DNA of 64,000 nt from Arthrobacter sp. S39 (GCF_004320525.1 NZ_SIHX01000010.1:99247-163246); one strand, 5' to 3'. Positions 26,387 through 34,872 are shown, numbered from the stretch's first letter. Numbers and translations are program-made. The notes: generated from the sequence alone by a model not told the origin.

Positions 26387-27280
26387 TCAGTTCACGTAGA
26401 CCCAGGGAACGCCGAGGTGGTTCGCGGAACCGTCGCTGAAGTTCAGCTGGGCGGTGGAGCCGCCGCCCCGGGCGTAGACGTAGAGGGAGGCCGTGACGCG
26501 CAGGTAGGCCTGGTCGGCTCCCAGCAGGTCCGAATAGTAGATGTTCCGCCACCCGTCGAACCGATCGTTGACGTTGATGTTGTCATCGCGGACATCAAGG
26601 ACGTTGGCGGTGCCCGTGGCTTTGTAGTTGTATTGGTAGCCAACGGCTGAGAGGTCGATTCGTGCATGGGCTTCCTTCGAGTCCCAGAACCCGTCATCGG
26701 CCCGGACGATGTAGAAACCGTTAAAGGGAACCGACACCGAATGGGAGTAGTTGCGGTTCTCCGGTGCCCTGTAGGTGAACCACCAGTCCATGTAGACCGT
26801 GAAGGATCCCGCGCCGGTACCGAACAGGCCCGATCCTGATCCGTTGGCATATACCGAGGCATCTATGGTGCCGGGGTTGTAGCCCTGCCAGTACACGGTG
26901 CCGTTGGAACCGTGCAGCGTCCCGTAATAGGGGGTAAGCCAGCCGACGGCAGCCGCACTGGCGGTCAGTGCTGCACCAACGCCCGGGTGCAGCGTGGTCT
27001 GCTCTATCGAGGTAGACGCGGCGGACAGTTCCTTGCTCAGTGAGGTGGTCAGTTGGAGGGTCTGCTCGGCTTGTTCCTCGTGCGAACGCTCCTGGGCTTT
27101 GAAGGCCTCTCCCAATTCACCTGGCAAGTTGTCCTGCAGTTGGGACAGCCGGGTTTGTCCCCTGCTTTCAAGTTCCCGCAGGCGGCTGGCCTGACTGGTC
27201 TGCAAACGGATGACCTCTTCGCGCCGGTCGGCCACGAGCTGTTCGAGGACTTTGTCGATTTCTGTTTTGATCTTTTTCAC
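26387..27280 (-). CDS. Unknown protein: N-terminal coiled coil plus glycine/tyrosine-rich beta-type domain
   Basis: I do not recognise this 297-residue protein. Residues 1-95 are highly charged and heptad-like (KTEIDKVLEQLVADRREE, later RSHEEQAEQTLQL), predicting a long coiled coil. Residues ~100-120 are Ala-rich and may be a hinge or membrane-associated stretch. Residues ~120-297 are rich in Gly, Tyr, Trp and Asn, suggesting an all-beta, possibly surface or sheath-like domain. There is no signal peptide. The GTG start has GGGAGAAG upstream. Its own terminator separates it from the SARP gene. Confidence 0.65.
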   Translation of the reverse strand: MKKIKTEIDKVLEQLVADRREEVIRLQTSQASRLRELESRGQTRLSQLQDNLPGELGEAFKAQERSHEEQAEQTLQLTTSLSKELSAASTSIEQTTLHPGVGAALTASAAAVGWLTPYYGTLHGSNGTVYWQGYNPGTIDASVYANGSGSGLFGTGAGSFTVYMDWWFTYRAPENRNYSHSVSVPFNGFYIVRADDGFWDSKEAHARIDLSAVGYQYNYKATGTANVLDVRDDNINVNDRFDGWRNIYYSDLLGADQAYLRVTASLYVYARGGGSTAQLNFSDGSANHLGVPWVYVN

Positions 27281-27466
27281 GGTGTTTCTTCTCCCATATC
27301 TGATCGGTGAGGTACCGCTTGTGATGGCCTGTGGGCCTGAGTGGAGGCGGTGACTTCACAATATGAACCGCCGGGTTATCGGACTGTTACCTGGTCGGCG
27401 GGAGCGTTGAGGTTTCTGGAGCGCCTGCCGGCATGCTGCCGGATTCCTCGGCGGCAACTCGGAGGC

Positions 27467-27483
27467 TGTTTCACATTGGAACA
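27467..27483. promoter_or_regulatory. Palindrome TGTTTC-N5-GGAACA, likely operator
   Basis: The arms match at five of six positions. The site lies about 150 bases upstream of the broken MHS transporter, in a 340-base stretch (27281-27621) that otherwise holds no supportable gene. IclR-family sites have this general size and symmetry. It probably controlled the transporter before it decayed. Confidence 0.4.
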
Positions 27484-27621
27484 CTGCGCGCCCGGGCACA
27501 CCTCTACCGTGGATACAGATGCCGTGGCGGCCGTCACTTTGTGGGTGGCCGCGGCACGCCTGCCTGTCACTTAGTGGCGGGTGGAAAGGACACTTTCACC
27601 GATCTGATCCGGTGACCACTT

Positions 27622-28095
27622 CTTCGAATGCGGTGCCGCAGCCGTCCTCGTCTTCAACGTGCTGTTCTTTCCTTCGGGCGACCCCACCGTGGCCCTGATT
27701 GCTTCGTTCACCACGTTTGCCGTGGGGTACATTGCCCGGCCCGTCGGCCCGTCGGCGCGGCGGTGATGGGGCACTTCGGTGACCGCCTCGGCCGCAAGCG
27801 GGTCATGCTGGCCACAGTGGCGATGATGGGCGTGGCGTCGTTCGCCATCGGCTCTCTGCCGACCTTCGACCAGGTAGGGCTGCTGGCCCCGGTGCTGCTG
27901 GTTGTCCTCCGCGTGGTCCAGGGCTTCTCCGCGGGCGCCGAATCTGCCGGCGCCTCGACGTTGACCGTTGAACATTCCCCGGTGGGTAAGCGCGGATTCT
28001 TCACCAGCTTCGTGATGGTCGGCTACGCCGTGGGCTGCTCGCTGGCCACCATCGTGTTCCTGACGTTGGCGCTGCTGCCCGCCGAGCAAACGAGG
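27622..28095 (+). pseudogene. MHS-type transporter fragment (N-terminal half, frameshifted)
   Basis: Translation in one frame gives VFNVLFFPSGDPTVALIASF and YIARPVG; the match then jumps to another frame near 27755 (GAAVMGHFGDRLGRKRVMLA), continuing through FSAGAESAGASTLTVEH to about 28095. This covers membrane segments ~1-5 of an MHS symporter. The start, the frame and the C-terminal half are lost. It sits next to the aromatic-acid cluster. Confidence 0.8.
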
Positions 28096-28128
28096 TCCAC
28101 ACCCCGTTGTAGCAGCTGAAGAACAGGC

Positions 28129-28335
28129 TCATTGGAGGAAGGCGAAGACCGCACTCATCAGCACGTCCGCCGTCGAAATCGCCCAGAGGTACCCGAAGAG
28201 CGTGAGTGAACATCCCACAGAGGAGATCAGCACAGTCCGCTTCCGGCCGGTGACGTCGGAGACGTAGCCGGCCGCGGGAATCGTGAGGATGGACAAGGCG
28301 ATCGAACCGGAGATGACAGCCGACTCTGTATTTAC
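28129..28335 (-). pseudogene. MFS transporter fragment (later segments, opposite strand)
   Basis: The reverse strand encodes SGSIALSILTIPAAGYVSDV followed by TGRKRTVLIS and ALFGYLWAIS-like membrane segments of an MHS transporter, ending at a stop at 28129. It has no start. Because the N-terminal-type fragment lies on the other strand immediately beside it, the two look like an inverted, scrambled transporter locus. It abuts the maleylpyruvate isomerase stop. Confidence 0.7.
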
Positions 28336-28344
28336 GGCCTCGGC

Positions 28345-29100
28345 TCAAATCCATTTCGGGGCGGCCGGAACGATGCGGTTTGGCGCAGCGCCGGGGCCGG
28401 TGGCGGTGACGCCGGTGGTGCCGCGGCCGGTGGCCCATTGGACGACGGCGGGCAGGGGGCCGGTGATGGTCGTTGGGTCCGCGGTGTTGGTGTCGCCGAA
28501 CGTCAGGTCCGTGCCGGTGGCGTTGATCCGGAGTCCGGTGTCGGTGCCGCGGGTGTGCCAGGTACCGGTGATGTCTGCCAGGAGCCGTTCGAGGACGGGC
28601 GTGGGGATGTCGGTGAAGGTGGCGCCGTTGTTGAGGTCGATGGCGTGGATCCAGACTTCGCGGGTGCGCATCCAGACGGTTTCGGACGCGGGGACGGTCC
28701 GGCCCTGTGCGGTGCGGACCTCATGGTGCCAGGCCTCTTCGGGCAGGTCGCGCCATTCGACGGACAGGTGCACCGCGGAGTGGTCGAAGAGGTTCCGCAG
28801 CGCGATCGGGGACAGGGTGGCGCCGAAGTTGATTTCCTGGTTCCGTGCTTCGGGGGAGGAGTACATGGGTGTTTCGATCCCGGTGGCGGCCCATTCGACC
28901 AGGCGGGCGATGGCGCGGGCGTTGTAGCCGATGTGCGCGGTGATGTGGCGTCGGGTCCAGCCCGGCAGTAGCGAGGGCCCGTCCAGGTCGGCGTCGGTGA
29001 GTTCGTTGAGTTTCCGGGCGAAGAACGCGGTACCCCGCCGGGCCTGCAGGAGGTCTTCCTGCAGGCGCGGGTCGGTGGTTTGGTCGGTGCGGGCTGCCAT
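28345..29100 (-). CDS. Maleylpyruvate isomerase, mycothiol-dependent family
   Basis: This is a 251-residue DinB-fold enzyme of the mycothiol-dependent maleylpyruvate isomerase family. Features are the N-terminal LTDADLDGPSLLPGWTRRHITAHIGYNARAI region with metal-ligand histidines and the VWMRTREVWIHAIDL segment. It would isomerise maleylpyruvate to fumarylpyruvate in the gentisate pathway. Its ATG overlaps the stop of the fumarylpyruvate hydrolase gene, so it is the third gene of the leftward gentisate operon. Mycothiol use fits an actinobacterium. Confidence 0.9.
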   Translation of the reverse strand: MAARTDQTTDPRLQEDLLQARRGTAFFARKLNELTDADLDGPSLLPGWTRRHITAHIGYNARAIARLVEWAATGIETPMYSSPEARNQEINFGATLSPIALRNLFDHSAVHLSVEWRDLPEEAWHHEVRTAQGRTVPASETVWMRTREVWIHAIDLNNGATFTDIPTPVLERLLADITGTWHTRGTDTGLRINATGTDLTFGDTNTADPTTITGPLPAVVQWATGRGTTGVTATGPGAAPNRIVPAAPKWI

Positions 29101-29921
29101 CAGGCTTCCTTGATGACGCGGTTCTTCAGCTGGCCCAGGCCTTCGATGGTGGTGAGAAGGAGCTGGCCTTCCTGCAGGTAGCGTTTGGGGTCCTGGGCGT
29201 GGCCTACCCCGCCGGGTGTGCCGGTGGCGATCACGTCGCCCGGGTTCAGCGTGATGATGGTGGAGATGTAGGAGACCAGGAGCTCGGGGGTGAACACCAC
29301 GTCGTTGGTGGGGGTGCTCTGCTGGATCTCGCCGTCCACGGCGGAGGTCATCAGGCCGGCGGTGAATTCGTCCTTGGTGACCAGGGCGGGCCCGAACGGG
29401 GTGGACTTCTCCCAGGTTTTGCCCTGCAGCCACTGGACGGTGCGGAACTGGTAATCCCGCATGCTGATGTCGTTCAGGACCGCGTACCCGGCGATGTGCT
29501 CCGCCGCGTCCGCTTCACTGATCCGGCGGCCGGTTTTGCCGATGATCACGGCGAGTTCGGCTTCCCAGTCCACGGTCCCGGATTCGGGCGGCAACGCCAG
29601 GTCATCGTTGGGGCCGATCAGGGATTCGGTGTACTTGGCGAACAGGGTGGGGTATTCCGGGACGTCCCGGCCCATTTCCTTGATGTGGTTGCGGTAGTTG
29701 TGGCCCACGCAGATGATCTTCCCCGGGGAGGGTACGACCGGGGCGAGGTCCGCGCCCCCGAGGGCGTGCGTTGCGCCGTTGGCCGCCGCAGCCGTGGTTT
29801 CCCAGGCGGGGTCCTGCAGGAGCGCCCCGACGTCGGCGAACCCGGGAATCTCGGTCAGGGTATCGCCGTCCTGGCGGACCGCCGTCGTTCCAACAGGGGT
29901 GCGGAGGGTGAGGAGTCTCAT
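29100..29921 (-). CDS. Fumarylpyruvate hydrolase (FAH family)
   Basis: This is a 273-residue FAH-fold hydrolase. The motifs are VDWEAELAVIIGKTGR, YAVLNDISMRDYQ, the GKTWEKSTPFGPALVT loop and ATGTPGGVG near the C-terminus, with metal-binding Glu/Asp residues in the first two. In this operon it should split fumarylpyruvate to fumarate and pyruvate. It overlaps the dioxygenase and isomerase genes by about four bases each. An acylpyruvase of related specificity is the alternative. Confidence 0.9.
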   Translation of the reverse strand: MRLLTLRTPVGTTAVRQDGDTLTEIPGFADVGALLQDPAWETTAAAANGATHALGGADLAPVVPSPGKIICVGHNYRNHIKEMGRDVPEYPTLFAKYTESLIGPNDDLALPPESGTVDWEAELAVIIGKTGRRISEADAAEHIAGYAVLNDISMRDYQFRTVQWLQGKTWEKSTPFGPALVTKDEFTAGLMTSAVDGEIQQSTPTNDVVFTPELLVSYISTIITLNPGDVIATGTPGGVGHAQDPKRYLQEGQLLLTTIEGLGQLKNRVIKEA

Positions 29922-31063
29922 GCGTTCTTGGGTCCTTCGGTGTAGGTGCGGTTGAAGCTCAGGCGCTCAAAAATCGGGGCGTCACTGAAACGGAACAAAT
30001 CAAACCCTGTCGGGGCATCAGCGTCTGCGGTCACGGACCATTCCTGCCAGGACGGCACAACGAACAGGTCACCCTTGGCCAGGGCCTTGGCTTCGCCGTT
30101 CAGGGTGACGGTGCCGGTGCCCTCGAAGACCTGCCACACACTGGAACCCACCTCACGCAAGGACTGGGTGGTGGCGCCGGGCCGGAGGCGGTGGAACTCG
30201 GCCCGGATGGTGGGCATCACGTCCCCGCCGGTCGTCGGGTTCGTGTACCGGACGGCGGCGTGGCCCTGGGACACCGTGGCCGGGTGGCCCTCGTCCTCCA
30301 GGAGCAGCTGCTCGGTCAGGGCGGCGTCGGTGTGTTCCCACCGGTACGCCGCGATCGGGGAGTTGACCGTGTCCTGCAGCCCGGAGAGCGGTCGCAGGCC
30401 CGGGTGGGCCCAGAGCCGCTCGGACCGGGAAATATCCGGGGTGGCCTCATCGGTAACGCGTTCGGTGCCGAACTCGAAGAACCCGGCGTCGGCGTAATGC
30501 ACAAACGGGATGTCCAGCCCGTCGATCCACGCCATGGCCTGGTCGGTGTCGTTGTGGTGACCGTGGAAGTTCCAGCCCGGCGTGAGCAGGAAATCCCCGC
30601 GGCGCATCGCCACCGGATCCCCGTTCACCACCGTCCACACCCCCTCACCCTCCACCACAAAACGGAACGCGTTCTGCGAATGACGGTGCTCCGGGGCCGT
30701 CTCATGCGCGCCCAGGTACTGGATCGCGGCCCACAACGTCGGCGTCGCATACGGGGTCCCGGCCAGGCCCGGGTTCGCCAACGCAATCGCCCGGCGCTCC
30801 CCGCCCCGCCCCACCGGCACCAGATCCCCCGCACGGGCGGCCAACGGATACAAATCACTCCACCGCCACACATGCGGCACCGCCTTCGGCGACGGGACCA
30901 TCGGCATCAGATCCCCGATCTCCGTCCACAACGGAATCAGGTTCTCCGCCTCAAAGTCCCGGTACAAGTCTGCAAGCTGCGCAGCCTCCTCCGGCGTCGG
31001 CTCCGGCAACGCATGACTCGCAGCAACAGATTCATGCGTTGTGTTCTCGGCGCTGATGGACAC
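29918..31063 (-). CDS. Gentisate 1,2-dioxygenase
   Basis: This is a 381-residue bicupin iron dioxygenase, which opens gentisate (2,5-dihydroxybenzoate) to maleylpyruvate. The first cupin carries the iron-binding HRH motif in TAPEHRHSQNAFRFVVEG and the downstream histidines in NFHGHH. The second cupin (VFEGTGTVTLNGEAKALAKG) is degenerate, as usual. The GTG start has GAGGAGG five bases upstream. It is the first gene of the leftward operon; the operator palindrome at 31141-31157 lies 80 bases upstream. Confidence 0.94.
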   Translation of the reverse strand: MSISAENTTHESVAASHALPEPTPEEAAQLADLYRDFEAENLIPLWTEIGDLMPMVPSPKAVPHVWRWSDLYPLAARAGDLVPVGRGGERRAIALANPGLAGTPYATPTLWAAIQYLGAHETAPEHRHSQNAFRFVVEGEGVWTVVNGDPVAMRRGDFLLTPGWNFHGHHNDTDQAMAWIDGLDIPFVHYADAGFFEFGTERVTDEATPDISRSERLWAHPGLRPLSGLQDTVNSPIAAYRWEHTDAALTEQLLLEDEGHPATVSQGHAAVRYTNPTTGGDVMPTIRAEFHRLRPGATTQSLREVGSSVWQVFEGTGTVTLNGEAKALAKGDLFVVPSWQEWSVTADADAPTGFDLFRFSDAPIFERLSFNRTYTEGPKNA

Positions 31064-31140
31064 GTGGGCCTCCTCGATAGGTCAAGACAGTTTTTTGGCG
31101 TAGCTCGACTCTAAGGACGCAAATGTGTGACTCCCAGCAT

Positions 31141-31157
31141 ATTCTGGCAGCCAGAAT
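31141..31157. promoter_or_regulatory. Gentisate-regulon operator 1 (ATTCTG-N5-CAGAAT)
   Basis: ATTCTG-GCAGC-CAGAAT is a palindrome with perfect six-base arms between the IclR gene and the gentisate dioxygenase operon. The same arms and spacing recur at 32046-32062. A TATGCT -10-like element lies just downstream on the reverse strand, so binding would block that promoter. Confidence 0.75.
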
Positions 31158-31205
31158 TTAGGGACGGGTCCAGCGGGTGGGCAGCGTGGCAGGATCAAAG
31201 GATGC

Positions 31206-32054
31206 TCAGTCCGGCTCGGCCGGGTTGGCCGCGATGTCGATCTCCAGCTGGCGGGTTGTTTCACGCAGGGCGGCGACCAGGCCGCCGTCGAACACTTTGC
31301 GGAACCGGGTAGCCGGCGTGGCGACGCTGAGCGCACCCACCACGTGCCCGTGCCTGTTGTGCAGCGACATGCCGAGGGCGCTGACGCCCTCCTCGGTCCC
31401 CTCGAAATTGGCCGCGAAGCCGTTGCTGCGGATGGACTCCAGCTCGCGCACGAACGCCGGGTACTCTGCGTCGGGGATGGTGTCCCCGCCGATCTCGGCG
31501 TTGTTGCTGCGGAAGAGCTGGTCGATCATCTGGGGTTCGAGTTCGGCCAGCATCGCCTTGCCGCCCGAGGTCCGGTTGGCCGGCATGACCGTTCCTTGCC
31601 GGTCGCCCACCCGCAGTACATTGCTTCCTTCCACGGTGGCCAGGAAACGGACTTTGGTGCCCACCCGCACCATCAGGTTCACCGTCTCGTTGAGCTGCGC
31701 GGAGAGCAGCTCCATGTGCGGCTGGGCAAGGGAGCGGAGCAGCCTGGTCCAGCTCAGTCCGGCGGGCCCGACGCCCATGGCCGGACCGGGCACGTAGCGG
31801 CGGGTTTCATCCTGGACCGCGAAACCCCGGTAAACCAGCATCGCCAGCAGGCGGTGGGCGGTGGAAGGCGCCACGCCCAGCTCCTCGGCGGCGTCCTTGA
31901 GCCTCAGCGTCCCGCCGTCGCGGAGCAGCTGAAGGAGCTGCAAAGCGTTGTCCACCGCCTCGATGGAATACGTGGGCCGCTTCTGCGCGGGCATTTTCTG
32001 CGCTGCCTTCCGCGGAGATTTCGATGCGGCCGAGGTTGCTGGATGATTCTGCAC
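31206..32054 (-). CDS. IclR family regulator of the gentisate/3-hydroxybenzoate genes
   Basis: This is a 282-residue IclR protein. The winged helix (YSIEAVDNALQLLQLLRDGG, then DAAEELGVAPSTAHRLLAML) and the effector domain (RTSGGKAMLAEL and the FEGTEEGVSALGMSL cysteine-free pocket) are clear. The open frame extends to 32135, but that start would overlap the divergent promoter. I prefer the GTG at 32054, seven bases after a reverse-strand TACAAT, which would make the mRNA leaderless. An ATG at 31994 is an alternative. Twin palindromes suggest it represses itself, the transporter/hydroxylase operon and the gentisate operon. Confidence 0.85.
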   Translation of the reverse strand: MQNHPATSAASKSPRKAAQKMPAQKRPTYSIEAVDNALQLLQLLRDGGTLRLKDAAEELGVAPSTAHRLLAMLVYRGFAVQDETRRYVPGPAMGVGPAGLSWTRLLRSLAQPHMELLSAQLNETVNLMVRVGTKVRFLATVEGSNVLRVGDRQGTVMPANRTSGGKAMLAELEPQMIDQLFRSNNAEIGGDTIPDAEYPAFVRELESIRSNGFAANFEGTEEGVSALGMSLHNRHGHVVGALSVATPATRFRKVFDGGLVAALRETTRQLEIDIAANPAEPD

Positions 32055-32062
32055 ATCAGAAT
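32046..32062. promoter_or_regulatory. Gentisate-regulon operator 2 (ATTCTG-N5-CAGAAT)
   Basis: ATTCTG-CACAT-CAGAAT has perfect six-base arms identical to operator 1. It lies in the divergent region between the IclR gene and the transporter and overlaps the putative reverse-strand -10 (TACAAT, 32066-32061) and the GTG start of the regulator, which fits autorepression. Confidence 0.75.
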
Positions 32063-32102
32063 TGTATTGTGGTTCATCTGCGACCGCCATGACAGTAGTG
32101 GG

Positions 32103-33452
32103 ATGAATCACACACTTCCCGCTGCAACGCCGCAACGGTCCTCACCAGGGTCCCCCGTCCCCACTGCTGCTGACGGGCCGGGGCCGCGCTTCTCCAAGGC
32201 CTCGGCCGCCGCCGTCCTGGTCTGCTGGCTGCTGGTGGTCTTCGACGGCTACGACCTGATCGTCTACGGCACCGTCCAGTCCTCCCTGATTTCGGAGACA
32301 GGCTGGGGCCTGAGCAAGGCCACCGCCGGAACTATCGGATCCATGGCCTTTGTCGGCATGATGATCGGGGCGATCTTCGCAGGCCGCATGGCAGACTCCT
32401 GGGGCCGCCGCCGCACCATCCTCGGCTGCGCCATCGTCTTCTCGGTCTTCACCGTCCTCTGCGCGTTCGCTCCGAACGCCGCAATCTTCGGCGTCCTTCG
32501 GCTCCTCGCCGGCATCGGCCTCGGCGGCCTGGTGCCCTCGGCAAACGCCCTCGTTGCGGAACTGGTCCCTGCCAAATGGCGGTCCCTCATCGCCACCCTG
32601 ATGATGTCCGGCGTGCCGATCGGCGGATCCATCGCCGCCCTGGTCGGCATCCAACTGATCCCCGCCTTCGGCTGGGAATCCATGTTCCTGGTGGCCGTGC
32701 TGGCCCTGCTGGTCGTCGTGCCGCTCGGACTGAAATACCTGCCCGAGACACTGGCCCCCGCCAGTGCTCAGGAAAAGGCCGGCCGCAAAGACAGCGCCGG
32801 GAAGACCAAGGCAGGGCAGGAGCCGGCGGGTTTTGCCTCCCTGCTCCGTGCCCCCTACCTGGGCGTCAGCGTGCTGTTCGCCGTCGCTACGATCGCCACC
32901 CTGTTCGCCTGGTACGGGCTGGGCACGTGGCTGCCCAACCTTATGCAGCTGGCCGGCTACAACCTCGGCTCCGCCCTGACCTTCGCCCTGGCCCTCAACC
33001 TGGGCGCGGTGGCCGGTTCGGTCATCACGGCCTGGGCGGGGACCCGGTTTGGTCCGGTGCCCACAGCCATCGCCGCGGCAGCCGTCGCGGCAGGAGCGCT
33101 CGTGGTCCTCGTGGCTGGACCGCCCGTCGGCGTCGTCTACTTCATGCTGGTCCTCGCCGGCGTCGGAACGCACGGCACACAGTGCCTGATCATCGCGGCC
33201 GTCGCCAGCCACTATCCCGGACACCTGCGGGGGACCGCTCTCGGCTGGGCCCTCGGGACAGGCCGCATCGGCGCCGTCGCGGCACCCCAGGCCGGGGGAC
33301 TCCTGCTGGCAGCCGGGCTGGGGGTCAACTCCAACTTCCTGGCCTTCGCCGGTGCAGCCGCCATCGCGGCCGTGCTGCTGGCCGCCGTCGGCCTGAAACT
33401 CAAGTCAAAACTCTCAATCCCCTCTTCATCAACAGGAGCCAGCAATGTCTGA
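32103..33452 (+). CDS. MFS transporter, aromatic acid:H+ symporter (AAHS) type
   Basis: This is a 449-residue 12-segment permease. The first segment carries the AAHS signature FDGYDLIVYGTVQSSLI, and GRMADSWGRRRT forms the loop between segments 2 and 3. Family members import benzoate, 4-hydroxybenzoate, gentisate or 3-hydroxybenzoate. The frame is open from 31344, but the ATG at 32103 is where homology begins. It is divergent from the IclR gene and overlaps the hydroxylase gene by eight bases, so uptake and first attack are coupled. Confidence 0.92.
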   Translation: MNHTLPAATPQRSSPGSPVPTAADGPGPRFSKASAAAVLVCWLLVVFDGYDLIVYGTVQSSLISETGWGLSKATAGTIGSMAFVGMMIGAIFAGRMADSWGRRRTILGCAIVFSVFTVLCAFAPNAAIFGVLRLLAGIGLGGLVPSANALVAELVPAKWRSLIATLMMSGVPIGGSIAALVGIQLIPAFGWESMFLVAVLALLVVVPLGLKYLPETLAPASAQEKAGRKDSAGKTKAGQEPAGFASLLRAPYLGVSVLFAVATIATLFAWYGLGTWLPNLMQLAGYNLGSALTFALALNLGAVAGSVITAWAGTRFGPVPTAIAAAAVAAGALVVLVAGPPVGVVYFMLVLAGVGTHGTQCLIIAAVASHYPGHLRGTALGWALGTGRIGAVAAPQAGGLLLAAGLGVNSNFLAFAGAAAIAAVLLAAVGLKLKSKLSIPSSSTGASNV

Positions 33453-34701
33453 ACACGCCACGTCCACCGATGTCCTCGTCATCGGAGGGGGGATGGCCGG
33501 ACTGGCCGGAGCCCTTGCGCTGCGCGAAAACGGCGCCAACGTCACCCTCGTGGAGCGGGCCCCCGAATTCGGCGAGGTCGGCGCCGGGCTGCAGATGGCC
33601 CCCAACGCGTCCCGGGTCCTGCAGCGTTGGGGGCTGCTGGAAAAGGCGCTGGAAATCGGAGTCCAGCCCAAACACCTGGTCTTCCGCGACGCCGTCACCG
33701 GCGAGGAACTCACCCGCCAGTCGCTCAGCGGCGAGTTCGCCGAACGCTACGGCGCACCGTACGTCGTGATCCACCGCTCCGACCTGCACCGGGTCCTGCT
33801 CGAAGGCTGCCAGGCGGCGGGCGTCAAACTGGTCAACGACGTGATGGTCGAAAGCGTGGAAACCGTGAACGGCCGCGGCGTGGCGCACACCGCCGCGGGC
33901 GTGGACTACGAAGCGGACGTGGTGATCGGCGCCGATGGACTCAAGTCCACCCTGCGTCCGCTCGTGGCCACCGACGAGCCCGTCTCCTCCGCCTACGTCG
34001 CCTACCGCGGCACAGTACCGATCACCGAAAACACTCCCAAGGCCGACCTGGAGGACGTCATCGTCTACCTCGGACCGGACTGCCACCTGGTGCAGTACCC
34101 GCTGCGCAAGGGCGAGCTGCTGAACACCGTGGCCGTTTTCAAGTCCGCGTCCTTCGAGCGCGGCGAGGAGCAGTACGGGGGACTGGACGAACTCGAAGCT
34201 GCTTACAAGGACTGCGTCCCGGCGGTGCAGGACGCGCTGAAGAATCTGGGCACCGGCATGCGCTGGCCCATGTACGACCGCGACCCGATCGAGAACTGGG
34301 TCGCGGGCAGGATGGTGCTGATGGGCGACGCAGCGCACCCCATGCTCCAATACCTCGCCCAGGGTGCCTGCCAGGCACTCGAAGACGCCGCTGCGCTCCA
34401 GGACGCCAGCACTGGCACCGTGTTCACGGCCGACGGCGTCAACCCGGGAGCGTGGGACGACGCCATCAGGCAGTTCAACACCCTCCGGGCCGGCCGCACG
34501 GCCCGGGTCCAGCGCACCGCCCGTATGTGGGGCGAGTCCTGGCACGTATCCGGCCTGGCCCGCATACTGCGGAACCTGCTGTTCAAGAGCCGGAAGGACA
34601 ACGACTTCCAGTACAACGACTGGCTGTACGGCCAGGACGGCGACGGCGTTCCGGCCCGGAAACCTGTTCCGGCCAGGCTGCGGGTTCCCGTTCCTTCCTG
34701 A
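33445..34701 (+). CDS. 3-hydroxybenzoate 6-monooxygenase (FAD-dependent)
   Basis: This is a 418-residue class A flavoprotein hydroxylase. It has the N-terminal FAD motif VIGGGMAGLAGALALRENGA, the VIGADGLKSTLRP (DG) motif near residue 155 and the GDAAHPMLQYLAQGACQALEDA FAD-ribityl motif near residue 293. Sequence type and context match 3-hydroxybenzoate 6-hydroxylases that make gentisate. AGGAG precedes the ATG. It supplies gentisate to the leftward operon. Salicylate 5-hydroxylation is unlikely because those enzymes are multicomponent. Confidence 0.9.
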   Translation: MSEHATSTDVLVIGGGMAGLAGALALRENGANVTLVERAPEFGEVGAGLQMAPNASRVLQRWGLLEKALEIGVQPKHLVFRDAVTGEELTRQSLSGEFAERYGAPYVVIHRSDLHRVLLEGCQAAGVKLVNDVMVESVETVNGRGVAHTAAGVDYEADVVIGADGLKSTLRPLVATDEPVSSAYVAYRGTVPITENTPKADLEDVIVYLGPDCHLVQYPLRKGELLNTVAVFKSASFERGEEQYGGLDELEAAYKDCVPAVQDALKNLGTGMRWPMYDRDPIENWVAGRMVLMGDAAHPMLQYLAQGACQALEDAAALQDASTGTVFTADGVNPGAWDDAIRQFNTLRAGRTARVQRTARMWGESWHVSGLARILRNLLFKSRKDNDFQYNDWLYGQDGDGVPARKPVPARLRVPVPS

Positions 34702-34791
34702 CCTGAGACCCCGCGTCCACAGAGACCGGGAGCACAACGCCTGGACTGTTTGTCCCCAGCCAAGGGCGACGTGAAGTACGGCTGTGTTGGT

Positions 34792-34872
34792 GGGCCTCCG
34801 GGGGAGTGCTGCTCCGTCGCCTGCAGGCGGAGTGACCCACGACGTAGGACGGTTCGAACCCGTCCGGAGCCC
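34792..34872 (+). ncRNA. tRNA-like fold of uncertain nature
   Basis: GACGG-TTCGAAC-CCGTC (34848-34864) is a textbook T arm. The following CGGAGCCC (34865-34872) pairs with GGG-CTCCG (34792-34800, one bulged C), giving an 8-base-pair acceptor-like stem. In between, a 7-base-pair hairpin with a 7-base loop (34812-34832, loop GCCTGCA) resembles an anticodon arm, but the base before the would-be anticodon is C, not T. There is no room for a D arm and no CCA is encoded. A strong terminator follows at once. It may be a degenerate tRNA, an attachment-site remnant or a small structured RNA. Confidence 0.3.

Noticed and set aside
31344..32102. Upstream extension of the AAHS transporter frame
   Set aside because: The extension is antisense to the IclR regulator and has no homology; transporter similarity begins at the ATG at 32103.
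32142..33224. Long open frame on the reverse strand of the AAHS transporter
   Set aside because: It is antisense to a clear transporter, low in hydrophobic residues and rich in Asp/Gly/His/Gln as expected of a GC-rich shadow; no family match.
33400..34737. 445-codon reverse frame over the 3-hydroxybenzoate hydroxylase
   Set aside because: Complete overlap with a well-supported flavoprotein gene; composition is that of a complementary-strand shadow.
34792..34872. Selenocysteine tRNA
   Set aside because: The 8+5 stem stacking fits, but there is no TCA anticodon loop, no long D arm and no extended variable arm of the right type.
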